Shown here: piece after piece, positions 38,659 to 54,110 of the stretch
Position numbering within the stretch: position 1 is the stretch's first letter
How the letters are laid out: each line of letters begins with the position of its first letter
NCBI RefSeq assembly: GCF_937616625.2
Contig: NC_065576.1
Location: forward strand, 26,458,628-26,522,627
Direction of reading: 5' to 3'
DNA from: Mercurialis annua
Lineage: Eukaryota; Streptophyta; Magnoliopsida; Malpighiales; Euphorbiaceae
Length of the DNA: 64,000 bases
The notes under the pieces: generated by a model
Database searches by the model: none
The model's input: the letters and a program-made list of their open reading frames with translations, nothing else
Told to the model about the DNA's origin: nothing
Made by a program: the position numbers and the translations under genes

Positions 38659-41600
38659 CCTATTAGTATATCGCGTCTCAAGTCTCTTTAACGCGTCGTT
38701 CCGATTACCTAAGCATGGTTAGGTTATTACGCAAAGTGTGCGTAAAAAGTGACGCTAGATCAGTATGGCGCTTCTCAAGTCTCTTTAACGCGTCGTTTTG
38801 ATTACCCGGCTTATGTCGCGTCACATAACGCATTGTTCCGATTACCTAAGCATGGTTAGGTTATATTACGCAAAGTGTGCATAAAAAATGACATAGATTA
38901 GTATGTCGCATATTAAGTCTATCTAACGCGTTGTTCCGATTATCTAAGCCTTGTTAGGTTATTTTACGCAAGGTGTGCATGAAAAGTGACGCTAGATTAA
39001 TATGTCGTGTCTCAAGTCTCTTTAACGCATCATTTCGATTACCATGCTTAGGTCGCATCACACGTCTCTCTAACGCGTCGTACCGATTACCTAAGCAGGG
39101 TTAGGTTATATTACGCAAAGTGTGCGTGAAAAGTGACGCTAGAATAGTATGTCCAATCTCAAGTCTCTTTAACGCGTCGTTTCGATTATCTACGCATGGT
39201 TAGGTTATATTACGCAAAGTGTGTGTAAAAAGTGATGCTAGATTATTATGATTCGTCTCAAGTCTCTTTAAAGCGTCGTTTCGATTACCATGCTTATCTC
39301 GCGTCACAAGTCTCTTTAACGCGTTGTTCCGATTACCTATGCATGGTTAGGTTATATTACTTAAAGTTTGCGTGAAAAGTGACGTTAAATCAGTATGTCG
39401 CGTCTAAAGTCTCTCTAACGCATCGTTTCAATTCCCTAAGCATGGTTAGGTTATATTACGTAAAGTGTGTGTGAAAAGTCACACTAGAGTAGTATGTCGC
39501 GTCTCAAGTCTCTCTAACGCGTCGTTCCGATTTCTTAAGCATGGTTATGTTATATTACGCAAAGTGTGCGTAAAAAGTGACGCTTGATTAATATGGCGCG
39601 TCTCAAGTCTTTTTATCGCGTCGTTTCGATTACCATGCTTTTGTCGCATCACAAGTCTCTCTAACGCGTCGTTCCGGTTACCAAAGTGTGCGTGAAAAAT
39701 GACAATAGATTAGTATGGCGCGACTCAAGTCCATTTAACGAGTCGTTCAAATTACTTAAGCATGGTTAGGTTATATTACGCAAAGTTTGCGTGAAAAATG
39801 ACAATAGATTAGTATGTCCCGACTTAAGTCTATATATTGCGCAGAGTGTGCGTGAAAAGTGACGCTAGATTAGTTTGTTACGTCTCAAGTCTCTTTATCG
39901 CATCGTTCTAATTACCTAAGCATGATTAGGTTATATTACGTAAAGTGTTCTTGAAAAGTGACGCTAGATTAATTTGTCGCGTCTCAATTCTCATTAACGA
40001 TTTTTTCCGATTACCTAAGCATGGTTAGGTTATATTATGCAAAGTTAGCGTGAAAAGTGACGCTAGATAAGTATGTCTCGTCTCAAGTCTCTTTAACGCA
40101 TCGTTTTGATTACAATGCTTATGTCGCATCACAAGTCTCTCTAACGCGTCGTTCGATTAACAAAGCATGGTTAGGTTATAACGCAAAGTGTGCGTGTTAA
40201 GTAATAATAGATTAGTATGTTACGTCACAATTCTCTTTAACTCATCGTTCCGATTACTTAGGCATGGTTAGGTTATATTACGCAAAGTGTGCGTGAAAAC
40301 TGACGCTAGATGAGTATGTCGCGTCTCAAGTGTCTTTAACGCATTGTTTCGATTACCAAAGCATGGTTAGATTATATTATGCAAAGTGTGCGTAAAAAAG
40401 TGACGCTTGATTAATATGGTGCGTCTCAAGTCTCTCTAACGCATTGTTCCGATTACCTAAGTATGGTTAGGGAAAATTACGAAAAGTGTGTGTGAAAAAT
40501 GACAAAAGTCTTTCCGATTACCTAAGCATGGTTCGGTTATATTACGCAAAGTGTGCGTGAAAAGTGACGCTAGATTAGTAAGTCGCGTCGTATCGATTAC
40601 CATGCTTATGTCGCGTCAGAAGTCTCTCTAACGCGTCGTTCCTATTACCTAAGCATAATTAGGTTATATTACATAAAGTGTGCGTGAAAAATGACAATAG
40701 ATTAGTATATCGCGTCTCAAGTCTATTTAACGCGTCGTTCCAATTACCTAAGCATGGTTAGGTCATATTACGTTGACGCTAGATTAGTATGTCGCGTCTC
40801 AAGTCTATTTAACGCGTCGTTCCGAATACCTAAGCATGGTTAGGTTATATTAGGCAAAGTGTGCGTGAAAAGTGACGCTAGATTTGTATGTCGCGTCTCA
40901 ATTCTCTTTAACGCGTTGTTCCGATTACCTAAGCTTGGTTAGGTTATATTACGCATAGTGTGAGTGAAAAGTGACAATAGATTAGTATGTTGTGTCTCAA
41001 GTCTATTTAACGCGTCGTGCCGATTACCTAAGCATTGTTAGGTTATATTACGTAAAGTGTGCGAGAAAAGTGACGCTAGATTAGTATGTCGCATCTCAAG
41101 TCTCTTTAACGCGCCGTTCCGATTACCTAAGCATGGTTAGGTTTTATTACGCAAAGTATGTGTGAAAATTGACGCTAGATTAGTATGGCGCGTCTCAAGT
41201 CCGTTTAATGCGTCGTTTCGATTTCCATGCTTATGTCGCGTCACAAGGCTCTACGTGTCGTTTCGATTACCTAAGCATGATTAGATTATACTAAGTAAAA
41301 TGTGCGCGAAAAGTGACGCTAGATTAGTATGCCGCGTCTCAAGTCTCTTTAAGGCGTCGTTCTGATTTCCTAAGCATGGTTATGTTATATTACGCAAAGT
41401 GTGTTTGAAATGTGACGCTAGATTAATTTGTCGCATCTCAATTCTCTTTAACGCGTCGTTCTGATTACCTAAACATGGTTAGGTTATATTAAGCAAAGTG
41501 TGCGTGAAAAGAGACGCTAGATTAGTATGTCGCGTTTCAGGTCTCTGTAACGCGTCTTTCCGATTACCACACAAAGTGTGTGTAAAAATTGACGCTAGAT

Positions 41601-43049
41601 TAGTATGGCGCATCTCAAGTCTGTTTAATCCGTCGTTTCGATTTTCATGCTTATGTCGCGTCACAAGGCTCTCTAACGCGTCGTTCCGATTACCTATGCA
41701 TGGTTAGGTTAATGTGCGTGAAAAGTGACGCTAGATTAGTATGCCGCGTCTCAAGTCTCTTTAAGGCGTCGTTCTGATTACCTAAGCATGGTCAAGTTAT
41801 ATTACTGAAATTGTGTTTGAAATGTGACGCTAGATTAATTTGTCGCATCTCAATTCTCTTTAACGCGTTGTTCTGCTTACCTAAGCATGGTTAGGTTATA
41901 TTAAGCAAAGTGTGCGTGAAAATAGATGCTAGATTAGTTTGTCGCATTTCAGGTCTTTGTAACGCGTCGTTACGATTACCTTAGCATGGTTAGGTTATAT
42001 TACGCAAAGTGTGCGTGAAAAGTGATGCTAGATTAGTATGCGACGTCTCAAGTCTCTTTAACACGTCATTCTAATTTCCTAAGCGTGGTTAGGTTATATT
42101 ACGCAACTGTGCGTAAAAAGTGATGATAGATTAGTATGGCGCGTCTTAAGTTTATTTAACGCGTCGTTTCGATTACCATGCTTATGTCGCGTGACAATTT
42201 TCTCTAACGCGTCGTTCTAATTACTATGGTAAGGCTATATTACGCAAAGTGTGACTGAAAAATTACAATTGATTAGAATGTCATGTCGCAAGTCTATTTA
42301 ACGCTTCGTTACGATTAGCTAAGCATGGTTATGTTATATTACGCAAAGTGTGCATGAAAAGTGACGCTAGATTAGTATGTCACGTCTCAAGGTTCTTTTA
42401 CGCGTCGTTCCGATTACCTAAGCATGGTTAGGTTTTATTATGCAAAGTTTGCGTGAAAAGTGACGCTAGATTAGTATGTTGCGTCTCAAGTCTCTTTAAC
42501 GCGTCGTTTCGATTACCATTTTTATGTCGCGTCACAAGTCTCTCTAACGCATCGTTCCGATTACCAAAGCATTGTTAGGTTATACTACGCAAAGTGTGCT
42601 TGAAAAGTAACAATCGATTAGTATGTCGCGGCTCAAGTCTCTGTATCACGTCGTTCCGATTACCTAAGCATGGTTAGGTTATATTATGCAAAGTGTGTGT
42701 GAAAAGTGACAATAGATTAGTATGTTGCTTCTCAAGTCTATTTAATGCGTCGTTCCGATTACCTAGGCTTAGGTTATATTACGCAAAGTGTGCGTGAAAA
42801 TTGACGCTAGATTAGTATGTCGCGTCTCAAGTGTCTTTAACGCGTCGTTCTGATTACCTAAGCATTGTTAGGTTATATTACGTAAAGTACGCGTGAAAAG
42901 TAATCCTAGATTAGTATGTCGTGTCAGAAGTCTTTCTAACGCGTCGTTCCAATTAACTAACCATGGTTAGGTTATATTATGCAAAGTGTGCATGAAAAGT
43001 AACAATAGATTAGTATGTCGCATCTTAAGTCTCTTTAACGTGTCGTTCG

Positions 43050-44400
43050 TATTACCTAAGCATGGTTTGGTTATAGTATGTCGCGTCACAAGTCTCTTTA
43101 ACGCGTCGTTTGATTATCTAAGCATTGTTAGGTTATATTACGCAAAGTGTGTGTAAAAAGTTACGCTAGATTAGTATGATTCGTCTCAAGTCTCTATAAA
43201 GCGTCGTTTCGATTACCATGCTTATCTCGCGTCACAAGTCTTTTTAACGCGTTGTTCTGATTACCTATGCATTGTTAGGTTTTATTACGCAAAGTTTGCA
43301 TGAAAAGTGACGTTAAATCAGTATGTCGCGTCTAAAGTCTCTCTAACGCGTCGTTTCAATTTCCTAAGCATGGTTAGGTTATATTACGCAAAGTGTGCGT
43401 GAAAAGTGACGCTAGATAAATATGGCACGTCTCAAGTCTTTTTAACTCGTCGTTTCGATTACCATGCTAAAGTCGCATCACAAGTCTCTCTAACGCGTCG
43501 TTCCGATTACCAAAGTGTGCGTGAAAAATGACAATAGATTGTATGCCGCGACTCAAGTCCATTTAACGAGTCGTTCCAATTACTTAAGCATGGTTAGGTT
43601 ATATTACGCAAAGTGTGCGTGAAAAATGACAATAGGCTAGTATGTCACGACTTAAGTCTATATATTGCGCAGAGTGTGCGTAAAAGTGACGCTAGATTAG
43701 TTTGTCGCGTCTTTAGTCTATTTATCGCATTGTTCCAATTACCTAAGCATGGTTAGGTTATATTACGCAAAGTGTTCTTGAAAAGTGACACTAGATTAAT
43801 TTGTCGCGTCGCAATTCTCATTAACAATTTTTCCGATTACATAAGCATGGTTAGGTTATATTACGCAAAGTTAGCGTGAAAAGGTGACGCTAGATAAGTA
43901 TGTCGCGTCTCAAGTCTCTTTAACGCATCGTTTCGATTACAACGCTTATGTCGCGTCACAAGTCTCTCTAACGCGTCGTTCGATTAACAAAGCATGGTTA
44001 GGTTATAACGCAAAGTGTGCGTGTACAGTAACAATAGATTAGTATGTTGCGTCACAAGTCTCTTTAACTCGTCGTTCCGATTACCTAGGCATGGTTAGGT
44101 TATATTACGCAAAGTGTGCGTGAAAACTGACGCTAGATGTGTATGTCGCGTCTCAAGTGTCTTTAACGCGTTGTTTCGATTACCTAAGCATGGTTAGGTT
44201 ATATTATGCAAAGTGTGCGTAAAAAAGTGATGCTAGATTAATATGGCGCGTCTCAGGTCTCTCTAACGCGTTGTTCCGATTACCTAAGTATGGTTTGGGT
44301 AAATTATGAAAAGTGTGCGTGAAAAATGACAAAAGTCATTCCGATTACCTAAGCATGGTTCGGTTATATTACGCAAAGTGTGCGTTAAAAGTGATTCTAG
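43050..44400 (+). repeat. Higher-order duplicate of about 39.1-40.55 kb (offset 3.83-3.93 kb)
   Basis: ATTCGTCTCAAG is at 39,251 and 43,179. GACTTAAGTCTATATATTGC is at 39,821 and 43,649. GACAAAAGTC is at 40,501 and 44,328. The order of deletion monomers between them is the same, and the offset drifts only from 3,928 to 3,827 bp, about one monomer. Confidence 0.87.
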
Positions 44401-47400
44401 ATTAGTAAGTCGCGTCTTTAGTCTCTTTAACGCGTCGTTTCGATTATTATGCTTATGTCGCGTCACAAGTCACTCTAACGCATCGTTCCGATTACCTAAG
44501 CATGGTTAGGTTATATTACGCAAAGTGGGCGTGAATAATGATAATTGATTAGTATGTCAGGTCTCAAGTCTATATAACGCGTCGTTCCGATTACCTAAGC
44601 ATGGTTATGGTTTATTATGCACAGTGTGCGTGAAAAGTGATGCAAGATTAGTATGGCGCGTCTCAAGTCTCTTTAACGCTTCGTTTCGATTACCATGGCT
44701 ATGTCGAGTCACAAGTCTCTCTAACGCGTCGTTCCGATTACCTAAGCATGATTAGGCTATATTACGCAGAGTGTGCGTGAAAGGTGACGCTAGATTAGTT
44801 TGTCGCGTCTCAAGTCTCTTTATCGCATCGTTCAAATTACCTAAACATGGTTAGGTTATATTACGCAAAGTGTGCGTGTAAACTGATGCTAGATGAGTAT
44901 GTCGCGTCTCAAGTGTCTTTAACGCGTTGTTTCGAGTACCGAAGCATGGTTATGTTATATTATGCAAAGTGTGCGTAAAAAGGTGACGCTAGATTAATAT
45001 GGCGCGTCTCAAGTCTCTCTAACGCGTTGTTCTGATTGCCTAAGTATGGTTAGGGTAAATTACACAATGTCTGTGTAAAAAGCGACGCTAGATTAATACG
45101 GCGCGTCTAAAGTCTCTTTAACGCGTCCTATCGATTACCATGCTTATGTCCCGTCGGAAGTCTTTTTTACGTGTCGTGGTGCTTAGCTAAGCATGGTCAG
45201 GTTGTATTACGTAAAGTGTGCGTGAAAAATGACGATAGATTAGTATATCGCGTCTCAAGTCAATTTAACGCGTCGTTCCAATTACCTAAGCATGGTTAGG
45301 TCATATTACGGTGATGCTAGATTAGTATGTCGTGTCTCAAGTCTCTTTAATGCGTCGTTCCGATTATCTAAGCATGGTTAGGTTTTATTATGCAAAGTGT
45401 GTGTGAAAATTGACGCTAGATTAGTATGGCGCGTCTCGAGTCTATTTAACGCGTCGTTTCGATTTCCATGCTTATGTCGCGTCACAAGGCTCTCTTACGT
45501 GTCGTTCCGATTACCTAAGCATGGTTAGATTATATTACATAAAATGTGCGTGAAAAGTGACGCTAGATTAATATGCCGCGTCATAAGTCTCTTTAAGGCG
45601 TCGTTCTGATTACCTAAGCATGGTTATGTTTTATTACTCAAAGTGTGTTTAAAATGTGACACTAGATTAATTTGTTGCGTCTCAATTCTCCATGGCTAGG
45701 TTATATTAAGCAAAGTGTGCGTGATAAATGACGCTAGATTAGTATGTCGCGTTTCAAGTCTCTGTAACGCGTCGTTACGATTACCTTAGCATGGTTTGGT
45801 TATATTGCGCGTGAAAAGTGACGCTAGATTAGTATCTGACGTCTTAGGTCTCTATAACTCGTCGTTCTTATTGCCTAAGCGTTGTTTGGTTATATTAGGC
45901 AAGTGTGCGTAAAATGTGATGATAGATTAGTATGGCGCGTCTTAAGTCTATTTAACGCGTCGTTTCGATTACCATGGTTATGTCACGTCACAAGGCTCCC
46001 TAACGCGTCATTCCGATTACCTAAGCATGGTTAGGTTATATTACGTAAAATGTTCGTGAAAAGTGACACTAGATTAGTATGCCGCGTTTAAGTCTCTTTA
46101 AGGCGTCGTTCTGATTACCTAAGCATGGTTATGTTATATTACGCAAAGTGTGCTTTAAAAGTGACGCTAGATTAATTTGTCGCGTCTCAATTCTCATTAA
46201 CGTGTCGTTCTGGTTACATAAGCATGGTTAGGTTATATTAAGCAAAATGTGCGTGAAAAGAGACGCTAGATTAGTATGTCACGTTTCAAGTTTATATAAC
46301 GCGTCGTTACGATTACCTTAACATGGTTATGTTATATTACGCAAAGTGTGCGTGAAAGGTGACGCTAGATTAGTATGTGACGTCTCAAGTCTCTTTAACA
46401 CGTCGTTCTAATTTCCTAAGCATGGTTATATTACGCAAGTGTGCGTAAAAAGTGATGAAAGATTAGTATGGCTCGTCTAAAGTCTATTTAACGCGTCGTT
46501 TCGATTACCATGCTTATGTCGCGTCATAACTTTCTCTAACGCGTCGTTCCAATTACCAAAGCATGGTTAGGTTATATTACGCAGAGTATGAGTGAAAATT
46601 TACAATTGATTCGCATGTCACGTCACAAGTGTATTTAACGTGTCATTACGATTAGCTAAGCATGGTTAAGTTATATTATGCTGAGTGTGCGCGAAAAGTG
46701 ACAATAGATTAGTATGTCGCGTCTCAAGGCTCTTTTACGCGTCGTTTCGATTACCATGCTTATGTTGCGTCACAAGCCTCTCTAACGCGTCGTTCCGATT
46801 ACCAAAGCATGGTTAGGTTATACTACGCAAAGTGTGCGTGAAAAGTAACAATAGATTAGTATGTCGCGGCTCAAGTCTCTTAAACGCGCCGTTCCGATTA
46901 CCTAAGCATGGTTAGGTTATATTACGTAAAGTGTGCATGAAAAGTGACAATTGATTAGTATGTTGCGTCTAAAGTCTATTTAACGCGTCGTTCCGATTAC
47001 CTAAGCATGGTTAGGTTATATTACACAAAGTGTGCGTGAAAACTGATGCTAGATTAGTATGTCGCGTACGCAAAGTGTGCATGAAAAGTGACGCTAGATT
47101 AGTATGGCGCGTCTCAAGTCTCTTTTATGCGTCATTGCTACTACCATGCTTATGTCGCGTCACAAGTCTCTCTAATGCGTCGTTCTGATTACCTAAGCAT
47201 GGTTAGGTTATATTACGTAAAGTACGCGTGAAAAGTAATTCTAGATTAGTATGTCGCGTCACAAGTCTCTCTAACGCGTCGTTTCGATTAACTAACCATG
47301 GTTAGGTTATATAATGCAAAGTGTGCGTGAAAAGTAACAATAGATTAGTATGTCGCCTCTTAAGTCTCTTTTACGCGTCTTTCGGATTACCTAAGCATGG

Positions 47401-48959
47401 TTAGGTTATAGTATGTCGCTTCACAAGTTTCTTTAACGCGCCATTCCGATTACCTTACCATGGTTAGATTATATTACGCAAAGTGTGCGTGGAAAGTGAC
47501 TTTTGATTAGTATTTCGCGTCTTTAGTCTCTCTAACGTGTCGTTCCAATTTCCTAAGCATGGTTAAGTTATGTTACGCTAGATTAATACGGCGCATCTCA
47601 AGTCTCTTTAACGCGTCGTATCGATTACCATGCTTATGTCGCGTCAGAAGTCTCTCTAACTCGTCGTTCTTATTACCTAAGCATGGTTAGGGTATATTAC
47701 GTAAAGTGTGCGTGAAAAATGACAAAAGATTAGTATATCGCGTCTCAAATCTATTTAACGCGTCGTTCCAATTACCTAAGCATGGTTAGGTCATATTATG
47801 GTGACGCTAGATTAGTATGTTGCGTCTCAAGTCTGTTTAACGCGTCGTTCCGAATACCTAAGAATGGTTAGGTTATATTAGGCAAAGTGTGCGTGAAAAG
47901 TGACGCTAGATTTGTATGTCGCGTCTCAAGTCTCTTTAACGCGTCGTTCTGATTACCTAAGCATGGTTAGGTTATATTACGCATAGTGTGAGTGAAAAGT
48001 GACAATAGATTAGCATGTTGCGTCTCAAGTCTATTTAACGCGTCGTTCCGATTACCTAAGCATGGTTAGGTTATATTACGTAAAGTGTGCGAGAAAAGTG
48101 ACGCTAGATTAGTATGTCGCGTCTTAAGTCTCTTTAATGCGTCGTTCCGATTACCTAAGCATGGTTAGGTTTTATCACGTAAAGTGTGTGTGAAAATTGA
48201 CGCTAGATTAGTATGGCGCGTCTCAAGTCCGTTTAACGCGTCGTTTCGATTTCCATGCTTATGTCGCGCCACAAGGCTCTCTAACTCGTCGCTCCGATTA
48301 CCTAAGCATGGTTAGGTTATATTACGTAAAATGTGTGTGAAAATTGACGCTAGATTAGTATGCCGCGTCTCAAGTCTCTTTAAGGCGTCTTTCTGATTAC
48401 CTAAGCATGATTATGTTATATTACGAAAAGTGTGTTTGAAATGTGACGCTAGATTAATTTGTCGCGTCTCACTTCTCTTTCACACGTCGTTCTTATTACC
48501 TAAGCATGGTTAGGTTATATTAAGCAAAGTGTGCGTGAAAAGAGACGCTAGATTAGTATGTTGCGTTTCAGGTCTCTGTAACGTGCCGTTCCGATTACCT
48601 TAGCATGGTTCGGTTATATTACGCAAAGTGCGCGTGAAAAGTGACGCTAGATTAGTATGTGACGTCTCAAGTCTCTTTAACTCGTCGTTCTAATTTCCTA
48701 AGCGTGGTTTGGTTATATTAGGCAAGTGTTTGTAAAAAGTGATGATAGATTAGTATGGCGCGTCTTAAGTCTATTTAACGCGTCGTTCCGATTACCTAAG
48801 CATGGTTTGCTTTTATTACGCAAAGTGGGTGTGAAAATTGATGCTAGATTAGTATGGCGCGTCTAAAGTCTGTTTAACGCGTCGTTTCGATTTTCATGCT
48901 TATGTCGCGTCACAAGGCTCTCTAACGCGTTGTTCCGATTACCTAAGCATGGTTTGGTT

Positions 48960-50360
48960 ATATTACGTAAACTGTGTGTAAAAAGTGACGCTAAATTAGT
49001 ATGCCGCGTCTCAAGTCTCTTTAAGGCGTCGTTCTAATTACCTAAGCATGGTCATGTTATATTATGCAAAGTGTGTTTTAAATGTGACGCTAGATTAATT
49101 TGTCGCGTCTCAATTCTCTTTTACGCGTCGTTTTGATTACCTAAGCATGGTTAGGTTATATTAAGCAAAGTGTGCGTGATAAAAGACGCTAGATTAGTAT
49201 GTCGCGTTTCAGGTCTTTGTAACGCGTCGTTGCGATTACCTTAGCATGGTTAGGTTATATTATGCAAATTGTGCGTGAAAAGTGACGCTAGATTAGTATG
49301 TGACGTCTCAAGTCTCTTTAACACGTCGTTCTAATTTCCTAAGCGTGGTTAGATTATGTTACGCAAGTGTGCGTAAAAAGTGATGATAGATTAGTACGGC
49401 GCGTCATAAGTTTATTTAACGCGTCGTTTCGATTACCATGCTTATGTCGCGTGACAACTTTCTCTAACGCGTCGTTCTAATTACTAAAGCATGGTTAGGT
49501 TATATTACGCAGAGTGTGACTGAAAAATTACAATTAATTACAATGTCGCGTCGCAAGTCTATCTAACGCGTCGTTACAATTAGCTAAGTATGGTTATATT
49601 ATATTACGTAAAGTGTGCGTGAAAAGTTACGCTAGATTAGTATGTCGCGTCTCAAGGCTCTTTTACGCGTCGTTCCGATTACCTAAGCATGGTTAGGTTA
49701 AATTATGTAAAGTTTGTGTGAAAAGTGAGGCTAGATTAGTATATCGCGTCTCAAGTCTCTTTTACGCGTCGTTTCGATTACCATTCCTATGTCGCGTCAC
49801 AAGTCTCTCTAACGCATCGTTCCGATTACCAAAGCATTGTTTGGTTATACTACGCAAAGTGTACGTGAAAAGTAACAATAGATTAGTATGTCGCGGCTCA
49901 AGTCTCTGTAACACGTCGTTCCGATTACCTAAGCATGGTTAGGTTATATTAAGCAAAGCGTGCGTGAAAAGTGACAATAGAATAGTATGTTGCTTCTCAA
50001 GTCTATTTAACGCGTCGTTCCGATTACCTAGACTTAGGTTATATTACGCAATGTGTGGGTGAAAACTGACGCTAGATTAGTATGTCGCGTGTTAAGTGTC
50101 TTTAACGCGTCGTTCTGATTACCTAAGCATTGTTAGGTTATATTACGTAAAGTACGCGTGAAAAATAATGCTAGATTAGTACGTTGCGTCAGAAGTCTTT
50201 CTAATGCGTCGTTCCGATTAACTAACCATGGTTAGGTTATATTATGCAAAGCGTGCGTGAAAAGTAACAATAGATTAGTATGTCGCATCTTAAGTCTCTT
50301 TAACGTGTCGTTCGGATTATCTAAGCATGGTTTGGTTATAGTATGTCGCGTCATAAGTCT
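48960..50360 (+). repeat. Higher-order duplicate of about 41.7-43.1 kb (offset 7,265 bp)
   Basis: TTGCTTCTCAAGTCTATTTAA is represented at 42,725 and 49,990, and the variant GGTTATAGTATGTCGCGTCA at about 43,070 and 50,335. Both pairs share the offset 7,265. The truncated monomer ACCTAGGCTTAGG or ACCTAGACTTAGG lies at the matching place in each copy. Confidence 0.85.
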
Positions 50361-52999
50361 TCTTAGCGCGTCGTTTCGATTACCTAGGCATGGTTAGGTT
50401 ATATTACGCAATGTGTGCGTAAAAAGCAACACTAGATTAATATGGCGCATCTCAAGTCTCTTTAGCACGTCGTATCGATTACAATGCATGGTTAGGTCAT
50501 ATTACGGTGACGCTAGATTAGTATGTCGCGTCTCAAGTCTGTTTCACGCTTCGTTCCGATTACCTAAGCATGGATAGGTGATATTAGGCAAAGTGTGCGT
50601 GAAAAGGGACGCTAAATTTGTATGTCGCTTCTCAAGTCTCTTTAACGCGTCATTCCGATTACCTAAGCATGGTTTGGTTATATCACGCAAAGTGTGCGTA
50701 AAAAGTGACAATAGATTAGTATGCTGTCTCTCAAGTCTATTTAACGCGTTGTTCCAATTACCCAAGCATGGTTAGGTTATATTAGGTAAAGTGTGCAAGA
50801 AAAGTGACGCTAGATTAGTATGTCGCGTCTCAAGTCTCTTTAACGCGTTGTTCCGATTACTTATGCTTGGTTAGGTTATATTAGGCAAAGTGTGTGTAAA
50901 AATTGACGCTAGATTAATATGGCGCGTCTCAAGTCTGTTTAACGCGTCGTTTCGATTACCATGCTTATGTCGTGTCACAAGGCTCTCTAACGCGTCGTTC
51001 CGATTACTTACGCATGGTTAGGTTATATTACGTAAAATATGCGTGAAAAGTGACGCTAGATTTGTATGCCGCGTCTCAAGTCTCTTTAACCCATCGTTCT
51101 GATTACCTCAGCATGGTTATGTTATATTACGCAAAGTGTGCTTGAAAAGTGACGCTAGATTAATTTGTCGCGTCTTAATTCTCTTTAACGCGTCATTCCG
51201 ATTACCTAAGCATGGTTAGGTTATATTAAGCAAAGTGTGCGTGAAAAGAGAAGCTAGATTAGTATGTCGCGTTTCAAGTCTCTGTAACGCGTCGTTACGA
51301 TTAACTTAGCATGGTTAGGTTATATTATACAAAGTGTGCGTGAAAAGTGACGCTAAATTAGTATGTGACGTCTCAAGTCTCTTTAACACGTCATTCTAAT
51401 TTCCTATGCATGGTTAAGGTTATATTATGCAAGTGTGCGTAAAAAGTGATGATAGATTAGTATGGCGCGTATTAAGTCTATTTAACGCGTCGTTTCGATT
51501 ACCATGTCTATGTCGCCTCACAACTTTCTCTAACGCGTCGTTCCAATTACCAAAGCATGGTTAGGTTATATTACGCACAGTGTGAACTAAAAATTAGAAT
51601 TGATTAGAATGTCACGTCGCAAGTCTCTCTAACGCGTCATGCTTATGTCGCGTCACAAGTCTCTCTAACGCGTCGTTCCGATTAACTAAGCATGGTTAGG
51701 TTATATTACGCAAAATGTGCGTATAAAGTGACGCTAGATTGGTATGTCGCGTCTCAAGTCTCTTTAACGCGTCATACCGATTACCTAAGAATGGTTAGGT
51801 TATATCACACAAAGTGTTTGTAAAAAGTGACGTGCGTCTATAGTCTCTTTAACGCGTCGTTTCGATTACCATGCTTATGTCGTGTCACAAGTCACTCTAA
51901 CTCGTCGTTCCAATTACCTAAGCATGTTTAGGTTATAACTTTTCAACACAGTGTGTGTGAAAAGTGACGCTAGATTAGTATATCGCACCACAAGTCTCTC
52001 TAACGCCTTGTTCCGATTTACCTAAGCATGATAGGTTATATTACGAAAAGTGTGCGTGAAAAGTTACAATATATTAGTAAGTCGCGTCACAAGTCTCTTT
52101 CACGAGTCGTTCCGATTGCCTAAGCATTTTTAGGTTATATGCAAAAAGTGCGAGAATAATGAGGCTAGATTATTATGTCGCGTCTTAAGTCTCTTTAACG
52201 CGTCGTTCCGATTACCTAAGAATTGTTAGGTTATATTACTCCAAGTGCGCGTTAAAAATGCTACTAGATTAGTATGTCACGTCACAACTATCTTTAACGC
52301 GTCGTTATGATTACCTATGCATGGTTTCATTATATTAAGCAAAGTGTGCGTGAAACCTGACGCTAGATGAGTATGTCGCTTCTCAAGTCTCTTTAACGCG
52401 TCGTTCTGATTACCTAAGTAGGGTTAGGTTATATTACGTAACGAGTGCGAGAATAGTGACGCTATATTAGTATGCCGCGTCACAAGTCTCTCCAACGCGT
52501 CATTCCGATTAGCTACGCATGGATAGGTTTGTAAATTGCGTCACAAGTCTCTCTAACGCGTCATTCCGATTACCTAAGCATGGTTAGGTTCTAAGCAAAG
52601 TGTGGTGGAAAAGTGACGGTTGATTATTAAGCCGCGTCATAAGTCTCTTTAACGCGTTCTTCCGATTACCTAAGCATGGTTAGATTACATTGCGCAAAGT
52701 GTGCGTGAAAAGTGACGTTAGATTAGTATGTCACTTCTCAAGTCTCTTTAACGCGTCGTTTCAATTATTATGCTTATGTCGCGTCACAAGTCACTCTAAC
52801 GCATCGTTCCGATTACCTAAGCATGGTTAGGTTATATTACACAAAGTGTGCGTGAATAACGATAATAGATTAGTATGTCGGGTCTCAAGACTATTTAACG
52901 CGTCGTTCCGATTACCTAAGCATGGTTATGTTTTATTATGCACAGTGTGCGTGAAAAGTGATGCAAGATTAGTATAGCGCGTCTCAAGTCTCTTTAACG

Positions 53000-54110
53000 C
53001 TTCATTTTGATTACCATGGCTATGTCGCGTCACAAGTCTCTCTAACGCATCGTTCTGATTACCTAAGCATGGTTAGGCTATATTACGCAGAGTGTGCGTG
53101 AAAGGTGACGCTAGATTAGTTTGTCGCATCTCAAGTCTCTTTATCGCATCGTTCAAATTACCTAAGCAAGGTTAGGTTATATTAGGCAAAGTGTGCGTGA
53201 AAACTGACGCTAGATGTGTATGTCGCGTCTCAAGTGTCTTTAACATGTTGTTTCGAGTACCGCAGCATGGTTATGTTATATTATGCAAAGTGTGCGTAAA
53301 AAGGTGACGCTAGATTAATATGGCGCGTCTCAAGTCTCTCTAATGCGTTGTTCCGATTACCTTAGTATGGTTAGGTTAAATTACACAATATGTGCGTAAA
53401 GCGACGCTAGATTAATACGGCGCGTCTAAACTCTCTTTAACGCGTCCTATCGATTACCATGCTTATGTCGCGTCAGAAGTCTTTTTTACGCGTTGTGCTG
53501 CTTACCTAAGCATGGTCAAGTTGTATTACGTATAGTGTGCATGAGAAATGACAATAGATTAGTATATCGCGTCTCAAGTCTATTTAACGCGTCGTTCCAA
53601 TTACCTAAGCATGGTTAGGTCATATTACGGTGACGCTAGATTAGTATGTCGCGTCTCAAGTCTCTTTAACGCGTCGTTTCGATTACCTAAGCATGGTTAG
53701 GTTTTATTATGTAAAGTGTGTGTGAAAATTGACGCTAGATTAGTATGGCGCGTCTCAAGTCTGTTTAACGCGTCGTTTCGATTTCCATGCTTATGTCGCG
53801 TCACAAGGCTCTCTTACGCGTCGTTCCGATTACCTATGCATGGTTAGATTATAATACGTAAAATGTGCGTGAAAAGTGACGCTAGATTAGTATGCCGCGT
53901 CTTAAGTCTCTTTAAGGCGTCGTTCTGATTACCTATGCATGGTTATGTTATATTACTCAAAGTTTGTTTGAAATGTGACACTAGATTAATTTTTCGCGTC
54001 TCAATTCTCCATGGTTAGGTTACATTAAGCAAAGTGTGCGTGAAAAGAGACACTAGATTAGTATGTCACGTTTCAGGTCTCTGTAACGCGTCGTTACGAT
54101 TACCTTAGCA
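53000..54110 (+). repeat. Higher-order duplicate of about 44.68-45.8 kb (offset about 8.32 kb)
   Basis: GCAGAGTGTGCGTGAAAGG followed by TGACGCTAGATTAGTTTG is at 44,766 and 53,087. The deletion monomer ATTCTCCATGG is at 45,685 and 54,004. The offsets are 8,321 and 8,319 bp. Confidence 0.87.
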